A DNA stretch of 64,000 nucleotides from Clostridiales bacterium (GCA_016288155.1 JAEEYP010000063.1:124001-188000); one strand, 5' to 3'. Counted from the stretch's first letter, positions 8,800 through 17,104 are shown. Notes: generated by a model from the sequence alone, not told the origin. Program-made: numbers and translations.

Positions 8800-9734
8800 G
8801 TCAGCGCCTCCTCTTCAAGTGTTGTCGCGGTTTCCGCGCCGAACAGCACGGAAATCAATGAACGCATATCCTCCGGAAGCTCAGCGCGCACCGTCATCAC
8901 GCGTCCGTCTTCCGGATGCGGGAAAGATACTGCGGCAGCATGGAGCGCGTGACGTCCGATAAGCGTGCTCGCACTGCCGTAGAGCGTATCGCCGGTCAGC
9001 GGACATCCGATCCCGGAAAGCTGTACGCGGATCTGATGCGTACGCCCGGTCAGAGGACGGACCGCAAGAAGCGCGTGCCCATCGGCGGCTGCGAGCCGAC
9101 GGTATTCCGTGACGGCATGACGCGCGCCGGATACGTCAGGGGGGCAGTTTTCTCTTGTGATGATGCTGTCTCCGGTACGGCGCATCCAGCCGTCCACCGA
9201 TCCTTCTGACGGATCGGGTATTCCGTCCGTTACGGCAAGATACATCTTGCGGATCGCACCGCTCTGCATGGACAGCGCCATGCGGTAAGCCGCCTGCCGT
9301 GTGTTTGCCGTCAGCATCACGCCGCTCGTATCACGGTCCAGACGATTGACGGGGCGGAAAACGTAGGGCTTTCCGCTGTACCGATATGCGAGCGCGTTGG
9401 CGGCGGTGTCCGAACGGTGTCCGAGCGAAGGATGCGCCGGCATATCCGGCGGCTTATCGATCACTGTCAGCGCGTTGTCTTCGTATAGGATCCGGAGCGG
9501 CAGCGGCGAGGGAGTAATATAGGGACTGACGTCATCCGGCGTGTCCTCCATGGCGAGCGACAAGACGTCCCCCTCGCAGAGAACGCGGCGTACCGTGGCA
9601 AATTCCCCGTTTACAAGGATGCCACCCGGCGAGAATTTCAGCCGTTTGAGAAACGCGGAGGAAAGTCCGAGATCCTGCCGCGTCAGCGACAGCACCGTTT
9701 TCCCCGCATCGGCGGCGGTTATGACGATATTCAT
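8790..9734 (-). CDS. RluA-family pseudouridine synthase
   Basis: 314 residues: S4 RNA-binding domain (about 12-75), then a catalytic domain with NRLDRDTSG carrying the active-site Asp and the late motif LTGRTHQIRVQL. It converts specific uridines of rRNA or tRNA to pseudouridine. Which of the RluA, RluC or RluD-like specificities applies cannot be told. It is the first gene of the wal operon. Its ATG lies 7 bases beyond the -10 hexamer and no Shine-Dalgarno sequence precedes it, so its mRNA is predicted to be leaderless. Confidence 0.92.
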   Translation of the reverse strand: MNIVITAADAGKTVLSLTRQDLGLSSAFLKRLKFSPGGILVNGEFATVRRVLCEGDVLSLAMEDTPDDVSPYITPSPLPLRILYEDNALTVIDKPPDMPAHPSLGHRSDTAANALAYRYSGKPYVFRPVNRLDRDTSGVMLTANTRQAAYRMALSMQSGAIRKMYLAVTDGIPDPSEGSVDGWMRRTGDSIITRENCPPDVSGARHAVTEYRRLAAADGHALLAVRPLTGRTHQIRVQLSGIGCPLTGDTLYGSASTLIGRHALHAAAVSFPHPEDGRVMTVRAELPEDMRSLISVLFGAETATTLEEEALTCF

Positions 9735-9740
9735 ACAAAT

Positions 9741-9769
9741 AGTATATCATTTCCCGCGTCAGATATCAA
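9741..9769 (-). promoter_or_regulatory. sigma-A promoter of the rluA-family/wal operon
   Basis: TTGATA (9764-9769), a 17-base spacer and TATACT (9741-9746). The seventh base after the -10 is the A of the rluA-family ATG, so transcription should start on or next to the start codon. This appears to drive the whole run from the pseudouridine synthase to murA and DUF1858. Confidence 0.8.
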
Positions 9770-9870
9770 GGAATCTTTAGAATTTTTTTCCATATTCACC
9801 GGGAACAAAAGGAAAAAGCGTCGGATAGCGCATGCTTCCCGGCGCCGTACTCCTCCCGGTTCGGGCTGAA

Positions 9871-10614
9871 TCATTCCGGATCGTCCCGGTGCTCCGCCAG
9901 ATACGCAAGAAGCGGTCTGGGATCGTTGGCGGTGATGAGCGAAGCGCCGGCGTTCACGCAGCGGCGGACGTCGTCATCCGTATCCGCGCAGTACAGATGC
10001 AGCGGCATATGCTTCGTGAGCTGATAGAACGGCAAAAGCTCAGAGCGGACGAGCGTCATATTGAGCCCGAATTCGTCGTAGGCGTCGTATCCGTCGAATT
10101 CCTTCATTTGGAAATCCGGGTACGCCATCGTGCGTCCGTTGTATTTTTCCTTGATATAACGGATGATGCGTCCGTTGAACGCATAGAACCAGCAGTTCTG
10201 GAATACACCGTAGCGGCGAAGCAGCTCGACGGTGATATCGACGTTCTCCTCCGTATACTCCTTGATTTCCACGCCGAGCAGAAGATCCGGACGGCGCTCG
10301 CGCCGCAGCTGCAGAAGCTCTTCCAGCGTCGGAACCTGTACCTGTCCGCGGAACTGCTCACCGAACTTGGCGGCATAGCAGGGATCGAGCTGCTTGACCT
10401 CGGCAAGCGTCAGTTCGCGCAGCGTTCCGGGAACGCCGCAGGTGCGATCCGTCGTACTGTCGTGCATCAGTACGGGAACCTTGTCCTTGGTGAGCCATAC
10501 GTCAAATTCCACTGCATCCACGCCGAGTTCCATGGCTTTTTCAAATGAGAGCAATGTGTTCTCCGGATAAAGCGCACAGAAACCGCGATGCCCTTCCGCA
10601 TAGATCCGTCTCAT
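9871..10614 (-). CDS. glycerophosphodiester phosphodiesterase
   Basis: 247-residue TIM-barrel enzyme that splits glycerophosphodiesters into glycerol-3-phosphate and an alcohol. The catalytic HRG is in EGHRGFCALYPENT, metal-binding residues are in AVEFDVWLTKD, and the second catalytic His is in VLMHDST. No signal peptide, so it is a cytoplasmic form. An AAGGAG site precedes the ATG and it has its own promoter 40 bases upstream. It is probably transcribed alone; the next gene on the strand begins with a separate promoter. Confidence 0.92.
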   Translation of the reverse strand: MRRIYAEGHRGFCALYPENTLLSFEKAMELGVDAVEFDVWLTKDKVPVLMHDSTTDRTCGVPGTLRELTLAEVKQLDPCYAAKFGEQFRGQVQVPTLEELLQLRRERRPDLLLGVEIKEYTEENVDITVELLRRYGVFQNCWFYAFNGRIIRYIKEKYNGRTMAYPDFQMKEFDGYDAYDEFGLNMTLVRSELLPFYQLTKHMPLHLYCADTDDDVRRCVNAGASLITANDPRPLLAYLAEHRDDPE

Positions 10615-10659
10615 GGCAAAATCTCCTTAAAGTCAGTAATAAAATCCAAATCGCGTATC

Positions 10660-10688
10660 ATTATAGCATGTCCGGCGGCCTCTGTCAA
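10660..10688 (-). promoter_or_regulatory. sigma-A promoter of the glycerophosphodiesterase gene
   Basis: Perfect TTGACA (10683-10688), 17-base spacer and perfect TATAAT (10660-10665) on the minus strand. The predicted start leaves a leader of about 39 bases. The -35 hexamer lies in the loop of an inverted repeat (10671-10708). Confidence 0.88.
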
Positions 10689-10708
10689 TCATCGAGAGGG
10701 CCGCCGGA
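10671..10708. repeat. inverted repeat spanning the -35 element
   Basis: TCCGGCGGCC-TCT on the plus strand pairs with AGA-GGGCCGCCGGA 11 bases later, with one bulged G, giving about 13 base pairs. No T-run follows on the minus strand, so as a terminator for the upstream isomerase gene it would be atypical. Because it encloses the -35 box it may instead be an operator or a combined transcript-end/promoter structure. Confidence 0.5.
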
Positions 10709-10714
10709 CAAACG

Positions 10715-11470
10715 TTATCCTTTTTCCAGCCAGTCGCGCAGCGTCTGCGCGTCGCGGGCGAACTGTTCCTCGGAGCCGTCGCATACGAACTCAAGAAACA
10801 TCCCGTGATCTCCGTCCGCGCTCCGGATGACGTCGATGTACTGCCGCCATATATACTCTCCCTGTGCGAGCGGAAAACGGTCCGTTTCTTTCCAGAAAAA
10901 CACGTGGACGTTGGAAAGATACGGCAGCACGGCACGCAGCGCGGCAAGATTATATTCGTCGTCACGGAACTGATTGGGCTGCCAGTACAGACGCATCGCG
11001 CCGCAGCCGACCTCCTCGGCAAGACGCACCGCCGATTTGTAATGGTCGGTCAGCGTGCCGCCGTGAAACTCCGGCGAAAGAGTGATGCCCTCGGCTTCAC
11101 ACGCTTCCGCGCAGGCACGCACGGAAGCGACCACGCGCGCGCGGTCCGGTTCCTCCTCGTGTCCGCGGTCGCCCGCCCAGATGCGGATATTCGGTGCGCC
11201 GAGCACGGCGGCGGTGCGGAGCACCTGCGCGAATTCTTCCTGCGGCTGATAGCCCGCGCGGAAATAAGACCCGTAGGAGGCGGTGCGCAGCCCCGCATCT
11301 GCCGTGAGACGGGCGACGGCACAGGCGTTTTCCGCGTTATGCGGCGGCACGTGGATATCCCCTCCCCACTCTACGGCATCAAGCCCGACCTCTGCCGTCA
11401 GCGTGGTGATCCGCGCGGGAGCGAGAGGGCGGAAGGTCACGGAAACGACTCCGGTATACAGCATATTCAT
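10715..11470 (-). CDS. sugar phosphate isomerase/epimerase-like TIM-barrel protein
   Basis: 251 residues of the AP-endonuclease-2/xylose-isomerase-like TIM-barrel superfamily. Visible hallmarks are GLDAVEWGGDIHVPP, the metal-ligand-like LSPEFHGGTLTD, and late LSNVHVFFW and GMFLEFV. Such proteins isomerise or epimerise sugars or inositols; the substrate is unknown here. It is 30 bases downstream of dapB and so probably belongs to the lysine-riboswitch operon, although its link to lysine synthesis is not evident. AAGGAAG precedes the start. Confidence 0.8.
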   Translation of the reverse strand: MNMLYTGVVSVTFRPLAPARITTLTAEVGLDAVEWGGDIHVPPHNAENACAVARLTADAGLRTASYGSYFRAGYQPQEEFAQVLRTAAVLGAPNIRIWAGDRGHEEEPDRARVVASVRACAEACEAEGITLSPEFHGGTLTDHYKSAVRLAEEVGCGAMRLYWQPNQFRDDEYNLAALRAVLPYLSNVHVFFWKETDRFPLAQGEYIWRQYIDVIRSADGDHGMFLEFVCDGSEEQFARDAQTLRDWLEKG

Positions 11471-11500
11471 TCTTCCTTTCTTTATTTGAGAACGGCGACG

Positions 11501-12283
11501 TCAGACTCCCGACGCTGCCACGACTTCGCTCATGGAATAGAGTCCCGGCTGCGCGTCGGCGACGAAGAACGCCGCCCGGATCGCTCCGGCGGCAAATACG
11601 TCGCGGGAAGCGGCACTGTGCGAAAGACGGATCACTTCGTCCGTACCGGCAAAGATCACCTCGTGCTCGCCGACGATCGTACCGCCGCGGATGCTGTGGA
11701 TCCCGATCTCCTGCTTCTCCCGCGGACGGTGGACGCTGTGGCGGTCGTAGACGTATTCGGACTCCGGCCGCACGGAGCGCACAGCGTCCGCGATCATGAG
11801 CGCCGTACCGCTCGGCGCGTCCAACTTCCGGTTATGGTGCTGTTCGACGATCTCCACGTCGAAATCCTCGCCGAGCGCCGCCGCCGCGCGGCGGACGAGC
11901 TCGATCAGCAGATGGACGCCGAGCGACATATTTCTCGAATACAGTACGGGGACGGTACGGGCGGCTGTACGGATGCGTTCCGTTTCTTCCTCCGTATGTC
12001 CGGTCGTGGCGATCACGGCGGGGATGCCGTGGGAAACGCAGAAGTCAAGCAGCGGCGCGACCGCCGTGTGATGCGAGCAGTCGATCACCGCGTCCGCTTC
12101 ATTCGCCGTACAATCCGGTACCTCCGAGGGAGATAAATACACCGGGAACTTCGGCGGTGCTCCCGTTTCCGCTCCGCGCGGGTCTATCCCCGCGATGACG
12201 CGGCAGTCTTCCCGTTCTCCGATGCGGCGGGCGATGGCGGAACCGAGTCGACCGCCGCAGCCGGACAGAATGATGTTTTTCAT
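11501..12283 (-). CDS. dapB: 4-hydroxy-tetrahydrodipicolinate reductase DapB
   Basis: 260 residues. NAD(P)-binding loop GCGGRLGSAIARRI at the N-terminus and the catalytic/substrate motif EQHHNRKLDAPSGTA identify DapB, which reduces the DapA product on the way to diaminopimelate and lysine. The frame is open 16 codons further upstream; the chosen ATG begins the nucleotide-binding strand MKNIILSGCGG. It is second in the operon after dapA (56 bases apart) under a lysine riboswitch. Confidence 0.95.
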   Translation of the reverse strand: MKNIILSGCGGRLGSAIARRIGEREDCRVIAGIDPRGAETGAPPKFPVYLSPSEVPDCTANEADAVIDCSHHTAVAPLLDFCVSHGIPAVIATTGHTEEETERIRTAARTVPVLYSRNMSLGVHLLIELVRRAAAALGEDFDVEIVEQHHNRKLDAPSGTALMIADAVRSVRPESEYVYDRHSVHRPREKQEIGIHSIRGGTIVGEHEVIFAGTDEVIRLSHSAASRDVFAAGAIRAAFFVADAQPGLYSMSEVVAASGV

Positions 12284-12339
12284 ACGATTTTCAAGTCCTT
12301 TGTTTTCGTGGATTCGTGTTGACAAAGCCAAACGGGCGA

Positions 12340-13236
12340 TCAGATCAGTCCGACGGCGCGCATCTCCCGTTCAAGCTGTTCCCTGTGCTCTTCCTCCATT
12401 TCGCACAGCGGGAGACGCAGCTCCCCGCCGTCCAGCCCCATCATGGCGCACGCCGTCTTGACGGGGATCGGATTCACCTCGCAGAACAGCGCGTTGATGA
12501 GACGCAGAAGTCCAAGCTGCAGCGCGGCGGCGCCGCGGACGTCGCCGTCGAGCATCCGACGGCACATCTCGTGCGTTTCTTTCGGCATGATATTGGACAG
12601 AACGGAGATGACGCCGATACCGCCGAGCGACATGATCGGCACGATCTGATCGTCGTTGCCGCTGTACAATGCAAGCGTATCGGAGAGCTCCGCCGCAACG
12701 GCGGCGATCGCACTCAGATTTCCCGACGCCTCCTTTGCGGCAACGATCCTCTCGTGCTTGGCAAGCTCCGTGTACACGGAGAGCGGGATTCCCACGCCTG
12801 TACGGCTCGGAACGTTGTACAAAATGATCGGCTTGTCGGTCGCGTCGGCAATGGCGAGAAACGAACGGATCAAACCGCGCGGCGTCGCCTTGTTATAGTA
12901 CGGCGTGACGAGAAGCAGCGCGTCGCACCCGACCTCGCAGGCGTACCGCGACAGCGAAATGGCATAATCCGTGTCGTTGGAACCGGTGCCAGCGATCACG
13001 GGCAATCTGCCAGCCGTCCGCTCGACGGCATAGCGGAGGCACGCCCGGTGTTCCTCGTCCGTGAGCGTTGAACCCTCGCCGGTCGTCCCGGCGATCACGA
13101 GCGCGTCGCTTCCGTTTTCGATCTGCCAGTCGATCAAACGGCCGAACGCATCGAAATCGACCGCGCCGCGTCGAAACGGCGTGATGAGCGCGACTCCCGC
13201 TCCTTCAAATACGATCTGTTTCTGAAATGTTCCCAT
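12340..13236 (-). CDS. dapA: 4-hydroxy-tetrahydrodipicolinate synthase DapA
   Basis: 298-residue TIM-barrel aldolase condensing pyruvate with aspartate semialdehyde, the entry to diaminopimelate and lysine. Thr51/Thr52 in AGTTGEGST, Tyr140 in ILYNVPSRTG and Schiff-base Lys168 in VAAKEASGN are all present. GAGGTG lies 5-6 bases before the ATG; an upstream in-frame ATG lies inside the riboswitch leader and is rejected. First gene of the operon, controlled by transcription attenuation in the leader. Confidence 0.96.
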   Translation of the reverse strand: MGTFQKQIVFEGAGVALITPFRRGAVDFDAFGRLIDWQIENGSDALVIAGTTGEGSTLTDEEHRACLRYAVERTAGRLPVIAGTGSNDTDYAISLSRYACEVGCDALLLVTPYYNKATPRGLIRSFLAIADATDKPIILYNVPSRTGVGIPLSVYTELAKHERIVAAKEASGNLSAIAAVAAELSDTLALYSGNDDQIVPIMSLGGIGVISVLSNIMPKETHEMCRRMLDGDVRGAAALQLGLLRLINALFCEVNPIPVKTACAMMGLDGGELRLPLCEMEEEHREQLEREMRAVGLI

Positions 13237-13300
13237 AATGCACCTCAAGCCGCCGCAGCGGCAAATAATTGGACAGATTTCTGCGCACGGCTCGGCGGAA

Positions 13301-13328
13301 AACAAAAACCGGCTTGCAAACCGGCTCT
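13301..13328 (-). terminator. attenuator terminator of the lysine riboswitch
   Basis: On the minus strand AGAGAGCCGG and CCGGTTTTTG form a stem with some G-U pairs, followed by TTTTTGTTTT. It sits between the lysine aptamer and the dapA ribosome binding site. An alternative pairing CTGTGTA with TACACAG starts in the 3' end of the aptamer and could act as the competing anti-terminator. Confidence 0.8.
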
Positions 13329-13377
13329 CTGTGTACTATAATATAGGCATACCGAAACATGCCGCGCTGCAATACAC

Positions 13378-13550
13378 AGATAGCACTCCACAACAGCACG
13401 CGCTGCAGTGACAGTACGGACGCTTTCGCGTTCCGTCCCAATCCGCGCAGCGTCCGCGCTGCGTGATTTCGGCGTCTCTCGCCTTTCTCCGCCCTTCGCC
13501 GGCTGCGGACAGCCTCACGGCGGATACTGATCGTAGACGCGCCTCTATCT
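13378..13550 (-). promoter_or_regulatory. lysine riboswitch (L box) aptamer
   Basis: The 434 bases between dapA and queA are explained mainly by this element. Closing stem AGATAG/CTATCT at the two ends; 5' core GATAGAGGCGCG then CAGTA; middle core AAAGGCGAGAGACGCCGAAA; 3' core CTGTCA, a stem-loop, then TGGAGTGCTATCT. These are the conserved lysine-aptamer segments in the right order, and the roughly 173-base length fits. Lysine binding should favour the downstream terminator and shut off dapA-dapB. An open reading frame across it is spurious. Confidence 0.93.
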
Positions 13551-13583
13551 TCCATAATATGCAGAATCTCTTCCGCTGCTGAT

Positions 13584-13612
13584 ATCATAGCACATTTTTC
13601 GTGCCGTGTCAA
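13584..13612 (-). promoter_or_regulatory. sigma-A promoter of the dapA operon
   Basis: TTGACA (13607-13612), 17-base spacer, TATGAT (13584-13589). Transcription should begin near 13577, giving a leader of about 340 bases that holds the lysine aptamer and attenuator. Confidence 0.9.
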
Positions 13613-13670
13613 GCGGTATCTCCATATCTGTCTCAGCGAATCTCATATACAGCAAGGAAGGAACCCGCCA

Positions 13671-14774
13671 ATGATCCGCAACGCACTTCCGCCTACCGAT
13701 CTCACGCTCTCCGATTTCGATTACGATCTTCCCGAGGAACTGATCGCTCAGACGCCGATCGAACCGCGGGATGCTTCCCGTCTGATGGTCATTCACCGGG
13801 ATACCGGCGCGCGCGAGCATCGGCTGTTTCGGGACGTCGTCGATTATCTTCATCCGGAGGACGTGCTTGTTATCAATAATACGCGCGTGATCCCCGCACG
13901 GATCATCGGCTGCCGGACGCATCGCTTGCAGGCGGACGGGGAGCTCACGGCGACGGAGGATCCGTCGCCGGTCGAACTGCTTCTTCTGCGCCAGCGGGAA
14001 AACGACGTCTGGGAAGCGCTTGCCGGTCCGGGAAAGCGCGCGCGTCCGGGCGACCGCCTTTCTTTCGGAGAAGGGCTTTTGACGGCATCCGTCGAAGGGA
14101 TCGGCGAGGAAGGATGCCGCATCGTCCGATTTACCGCCGATCGGGCGTCATGCGAGTCGGTATACGACGCGCTGCACCAGCTCGGCACCATGCCGCTGCC
14201 GCCGTATATTCGCGAAAAACTGCGCGATCCGGAACGTTACCAGACAGTATATGCGGAACACGAAGGTTCCGCCGCTGCCCCGACGGCAGGTCTTCATTTC
14301 ACACCGCAGCTTCTCGACGGTATCCGCGAACGCGGCGTCGCCGTCGTACCGGTGCTCCTTCACGTCGGACTCGGGACTTTCCGTCCGGTCAAAGAAGAAC
14401 GCATTGCCGATCACGTGATGCATTCCGAGTATATTTCCGTCAGCCTTGAAGCCGCCGATCTTATCAACGAACGGCGCGCGCACGGCGGGCGGATCATCGC
14501 GGTCGGCACGACCTCGTGCCGGACGCTCGAATCCGCGGCGGATGAAGCAGGGATCGTCCGTCCGATCGAGGGGGAAACCGGGATCTTCATCTATCCGGGT
14601 TACCGCTTCCGCGCCACGGATGCGCTCATCACCAATTTTCATCTTCCCAAAAGCACGCTTCTGATGCTTGTGTCCGCATTCGCGGGGCGCGAAACGGTTC
14701 TTGACGCCTATCGCGACGCCGTACAGCGTCAGTATCGGTTTTTCTCTTTCGGCGACGCTATGCTGCTGGTTTAG
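13671..14774 (+). CDS. queA: S-adenosylmethionine:tRNA ribosyltransferase-isomerase QueA
   Basis: 367 residues, matching the family. The N-terminal [23 protein letters not shown] and later PTAGLHFT and [10 protein letters not shown] are diagnostic. It transfers and rearranges ribose from S-adenosylmethionine onto 7-aminomethyl-7-deazaguanine in tRNA to form epoxyqueuosine. It stands alone on the plus strand, divergent from dapA, without its usual neighbour tgt in view. AAGGAAGG precedes the ATG by about 10 bases. No convincing promoter was found; a weak TATACA at 13646 is the only candidate. A clear terminator follows. Confidence 0.96.
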   Translation: MIRNALPPTDLTLSDFDYDLPEELIAQTPIEPRDASRLMVIHRDTGAREHRLFRDVVDYLHPEDVLVINNTRVIPARIIGCRTHRLQADGELTATEDPSPVELLLLRQRENDVWEALAGPGKRARPGDRLSFGEGLLTASVEGIGEEGCRIVRFTADRASCESVYDALHQLGTMPLPPYIREKLRDPERYQTVYAEHEGSAAAPTAGLHFTPQLLDGIRERGVAVVPVLLHVGLGTFRPVKEERIADHVMHSEYISVSLEAADLINERRAHGGRIIAVGTTSCRTLESAADEAGIVRPIEGETGIFIYPGYRFRATDALITNFHLPKSTLLMLVSAFAGRETVLDAYRDAVQRQYRFFSFGDAMLLV

Positions 14775-14827
14775 AAACCGATCGACAAACTGCCGTATCC
14801 ATGCATACGAGGGCATCATTCTGTTTT

Positions 14828-14868
14828 AAAGACGCCGCCGCCATGCGGAGACGTCTTTTCTTTTTCAC
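14828..14868 (+). terminator. rho-independent terminator after queA
   Basis: AAAGACG (14828-14834) pairs with CGTCTTT (14852-14858), with an inner CCGC/GCGG, followed by a T-rich run TTTCTTTTT. Confidence 0.88.
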
Positions 14869-14898
14869 GGGGATTGCCGTGTCGAGCCTTCAGGATCC

Positions 14899-14941
14899 CC
14901 CCATGAGATTTAGTGAATAAACACAAATCTTTACCGTGGGG
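14899..14941. other. imperfect hairpin upstream of the xpt promoter
   Basis: Within the 328 bases between queA and xpt, CCCCA...TGGGG encloses GATTT...AAATC. It lies upstream of the xpt -35, so it is not part of the xpt leader. No purine riboswitch core was found between promoter and gene. It could be a regulator site or chance. Confidence 0.25.
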
Positions 14942-14968
14942 AAACGCAATATTTTTTCTTCGTTCCTC

Positions 14969-14997
14969 TTGTTTTTTGTCGGGAAATTGTGTATAAT
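14969..14997 (+). promoter_or_regulatory. sigma-A promoter of xpt
   Basis: TTGTTT (14969-14974), 17-base spacer and perfect TATAAT (14992-14997). The leader is about 100 bases and ends in a pyrimidine-rich stretch with no clear attenuator. Confidence 0.75.
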
Positions 14998-15102
14998 GGA
15001 TATGTCAAATTTGGAATGTAAACGCGCAAAGGAAACAGGCGTATTTTCTCCGCTTCTCTTGCAGTTTTTTTATTTTCTACTATATGAAAGGATCTGCGGA
15101 CG

Positions 15103-15678
15103 ATGAAACTTCTCGAGGAGCGTATTCTGAAGGACGGAAAAGTCGGCGCGGGCAACGTTCTGAAGGTCGACAGTTTTTTGAATCATCAGATCGACGTGCC
15201 CTTCATCACGCTGCTCGGTGAAGAATTCCACCGTCTGTTTTCTGACGAAGGAGTCAATAAGATCCTGACGATCGAGGCGTCCGGCATCGGTATCGCCTGC
15301 CTTACCGCCGTCCGCTTCGGTGTGCCCGTCGTCTTTGCCAAGAAAACGCTTACCAGTAATATATACGCTGACGTTTATACCTCCTCGGCTTTTTCCTACA
15401 CGCACCAAAAGAACTATGAGATCGTCGTGTCGAAGCAGTTTCTTGGAGAAGGCGACCGTGTGCTGATAATCGATGATTTCCTTGCGAAAGGAAGCGCGCT
15501 GCTTGCACTGATTTCCCTTGTACGCGAAGCAGGCGCCGAGGTCGTCGGCGCCGGGATCGTGATCGAAAAAGCGTATCAGGAGGGCGGCTCCGTCGTGCGT
15601 GCCCAAGGCGTGCGCGTAGAATCGCTGGCGCGGATCGCCTCTATGTCCGTCGAGGACGGCATTCGCTTCGTTGACTGA
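15103..15678 (+). CDS. xpt: xanthine phosphoribosyltransferase Xpt
   Basis: 191 residues, the length and start (MKLLEERILKDGKV) of Bacillus-type Xpt. The PRPP-binding motif is VLIIDDFLAKGSALL. It converts xanthine plus PRPP to XMP, salvaging purine base in the cytoplasm. It lies 66 bases upstream of a BMP-family nucleoside transporter, so import and salvage genes are adjacent. In many Bacillota xpt sits behind a guanine riboswitch; none is visible here. Confidence 0.94.
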   Translation: MKLLEERILKDGKVGAGNVLKVDSFLNHQIDVPFITLLGEEFHRLFSDEGVNKILTIEASGIGIACLTAVRFGVPVVFAKKTLTSNIYADVYTSSAFSYTHQKNYEIVVSKQFLGEGDRVLIIDDFLAKGSALLALISLVREAGAEVVGAGIVIEKAYQEGGSVVRAQGVRVESLARIASMSVEDGIRFVD

Positions 15679-15691
15679 CGGTTCATTATCA

Positions 15692-15721
15692 TTGATTTAG
15701 TGAAGGTGACTTCATTAAAAT
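15692..15721 (+). promoter_or_regulatory. promoter of the BMP transporter operon with palindromic spacer
   Basis: TTGATT (15692-15697), 18-base spacer, TAAAAT (15716-15721). The spacer contains the inverted repeat TGAAG-GTGA-CTTCA (15701-15714), a plausible small operator. The AGGAGG of the lipoprotein gene follows. Confidence 0.6.
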
Positions 15722-15744
15722 AAATCTTTTAGGAGGAAAATACC

Positions 15745-17016
15745 ATGTTCAAGAAGATTCTTTCCGTGGCGCTGGCACTTCTCATGCTCGTGAGCATCCT
15801 TGCCTCCTGCGGAAGCGGAAGCGGAAGCAGGAAGGGCGAAAGTGAAGACATTCTCCCCAGGCTGGCCATTACCGGCAGCGTGACGATCCCGGCTGACTTC
15901 AAAATCGGTCTGATCACTCTTCACGATGAAAATTCCACCTATGACAAGAACTTCATCGACTCCTTCAAGCAGGCGGTCGAGGGTCTCGGCATCTCCAAAG
16001 ACAACTATTTCATCGTCTCCAACGTCGACGAGTCCGAGGCTTGCTACAATACTGCTGTCGATCTTGCCAAGAACAAGGGCTGCAAGGTCATCTTCGCCGA
16101 CAGCTTCGGTCATGAGTCCTACATGATCAAAGCCGCCGAGGAGTTCCCGGACGTCCAGTTCTGCCATGCCACCGGCACGCAGGCGAAAGTCAAGAATCTC
16201 CCCAACTATCACAACGCGTTCGCTTCCATCTATGAAGGTCGTTATCTCGCCGGCATCGCCGCAGGCGAAAAGCTCAACGAAATGATCCAGAGCGGCAAGA
16301 TCACCGCCGATCAGGCTGTCATCGGCTACATCGGTGCTTTCACCTACGCGGAAGTGATCTCCGGCTTGACCTCCTTCTTCCTCGGCGCCCGTTCGGTCTG
16401 CCCGAGCGCGACGATGAAAGTCCGCTACACCGGTTCCTGGTACGATCAGGGCAAGGAGCAGGAAGCCGCTATCGCGCTGATCGACAACGATAAGTGCGTT
16501 TTGATCAGCCAGCACGCCGACTCCCTCGGCGCTCCCGTCGCCTGCGAGGAGAGAGGCGTTCCGGACGTCTCCTACAACGGCAGCACCTACTCCTCCGGCA
16601 AGAACACGTGGCTCGTTTCTTCCGCGATCAACTGGGCTCCGTACTTCCAGTACATCATCGAGAATACCGCGCAGGGCAAGTCCTTTGACACCGACTGGTG
16701 CGGCACGATCGCGACCAACTCCGTCGTCCTTTCCGGTGTGAACCAGGACGTCGTCACGGCTAACACGCAGAAAGCCATCAACGATGCCATCGCCGCCTTT
16801 AAGGCCGGCACGCTTCACGTGTTCGATACCAGCACCTGGACGCTGAACGGTGAGCATCTCACTTCTTATCTGGCGGACGTGGACGGTGACTACACCGGCG
16901 AGACCAACGTCATCCACGACGGTTACTTCGACGAATCCAATGCCGAAAAGTTCCGTTCCGCGCCGTACTTCGATATCATCATCGACGGTATCGAGAACCT
17001 GAACACCGCGTACTGA
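15745..17016 (+). CDS. BMP-family nucleoside-binding lipoprotein of an ABC transporter
   Basis: 423 residues. Lipoprotein signal peptide with lipobox LASC (Cys22) and a Gly/Ser spacer, then a BMP/PnrA-type periplasmic-binding fold: IGLITLHDENSTYDKNF, DSFGHESYMIKAAEEFPDVQF and YEGRYLAGIAAG are typical. It is anchored outside the membrane and captures a purine nucleoside or related ligand for the downstream ATPase and permeases. The AGGAGG site is very strong. A 10-bp hairpin after the stop may set its level above the other subunits. Confidence 0.9.
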   Translation: MFKKILSVALALLMLVSILASCGSGSGSRKGESEDILPRLAITGSVTIPADFKIGLITLHDENSTYDKNFIDSFKQAVEGLGISKDNYFIVSNVDESEACYNTAVDLAKNKGCKVIFADSFGHESYMIKAAEEFPDVQFCHATGTQAKVKNLPNYHNAFASIYEGRYLAGIAAGEKLNEMIQSGKITADQAVIGYIGAFTYAEVISGLTSFFLGARSVCPSATMKVRYTGSWYDQGKEQEAAIALIDNDKCVLISQHADSLGAPVACEERGVPDVSYNGSTYSSGKNTWLVSSAINWAPYFQYIIENTAQGKSFDTDWCGTIATNSVVLSGVNQDVVTANTQKAINDAIAAFKAGTLHVFDTSTWTLNGEHLTSYLADVDGDYTGETNVIHDGYFDESNAEKFRSAPYFDIIIDGIENLNTAY

Positions 17017-17038
17017 TTTTACAAAACCGAGCAACGAC

Positions 17039-17062
17039 GAGGGGGAGCCACCGCTCCCCCTC
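17039..17062 (+). terminator. intercistronic hairpin after the binding-protein gene
   Basis: GAGGGGGAGC (17039-17048) and GCTCCCCCTC (17053-17062) form a perfect 10-bp stem with a CACC loop. The T-run TTTTT begins 5 bases later. It lies inside the operon, so it is probably a partial terminator or an mRNA-stabilising stem giving more binding protein than permease. Confidence 0.65.
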
Positions 17063-17104
17063 AGAGGTTTTTACGTACCGAATCACCCGATACTGGGAGG
17101 AAAC

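Noticed and set aside
13205..13612. 135-codon minus-strand frame upstream of dapA
   Set aside because: It runs across the lysine aptamer and attenuator; the sequence is explained by RNA structure, not protein coding.
13646..13651. TATACA as the -10 of a queA promoter
   Set aside because: No acceptable -35 at 16-18 bases; too weak to annotate.
14899..15102. Possible guanine riboswitch before xpt
   Set aside because: The region between promoter and gene has no purine-aptamer core, and the only notable hairpin is upstream of the promoter.
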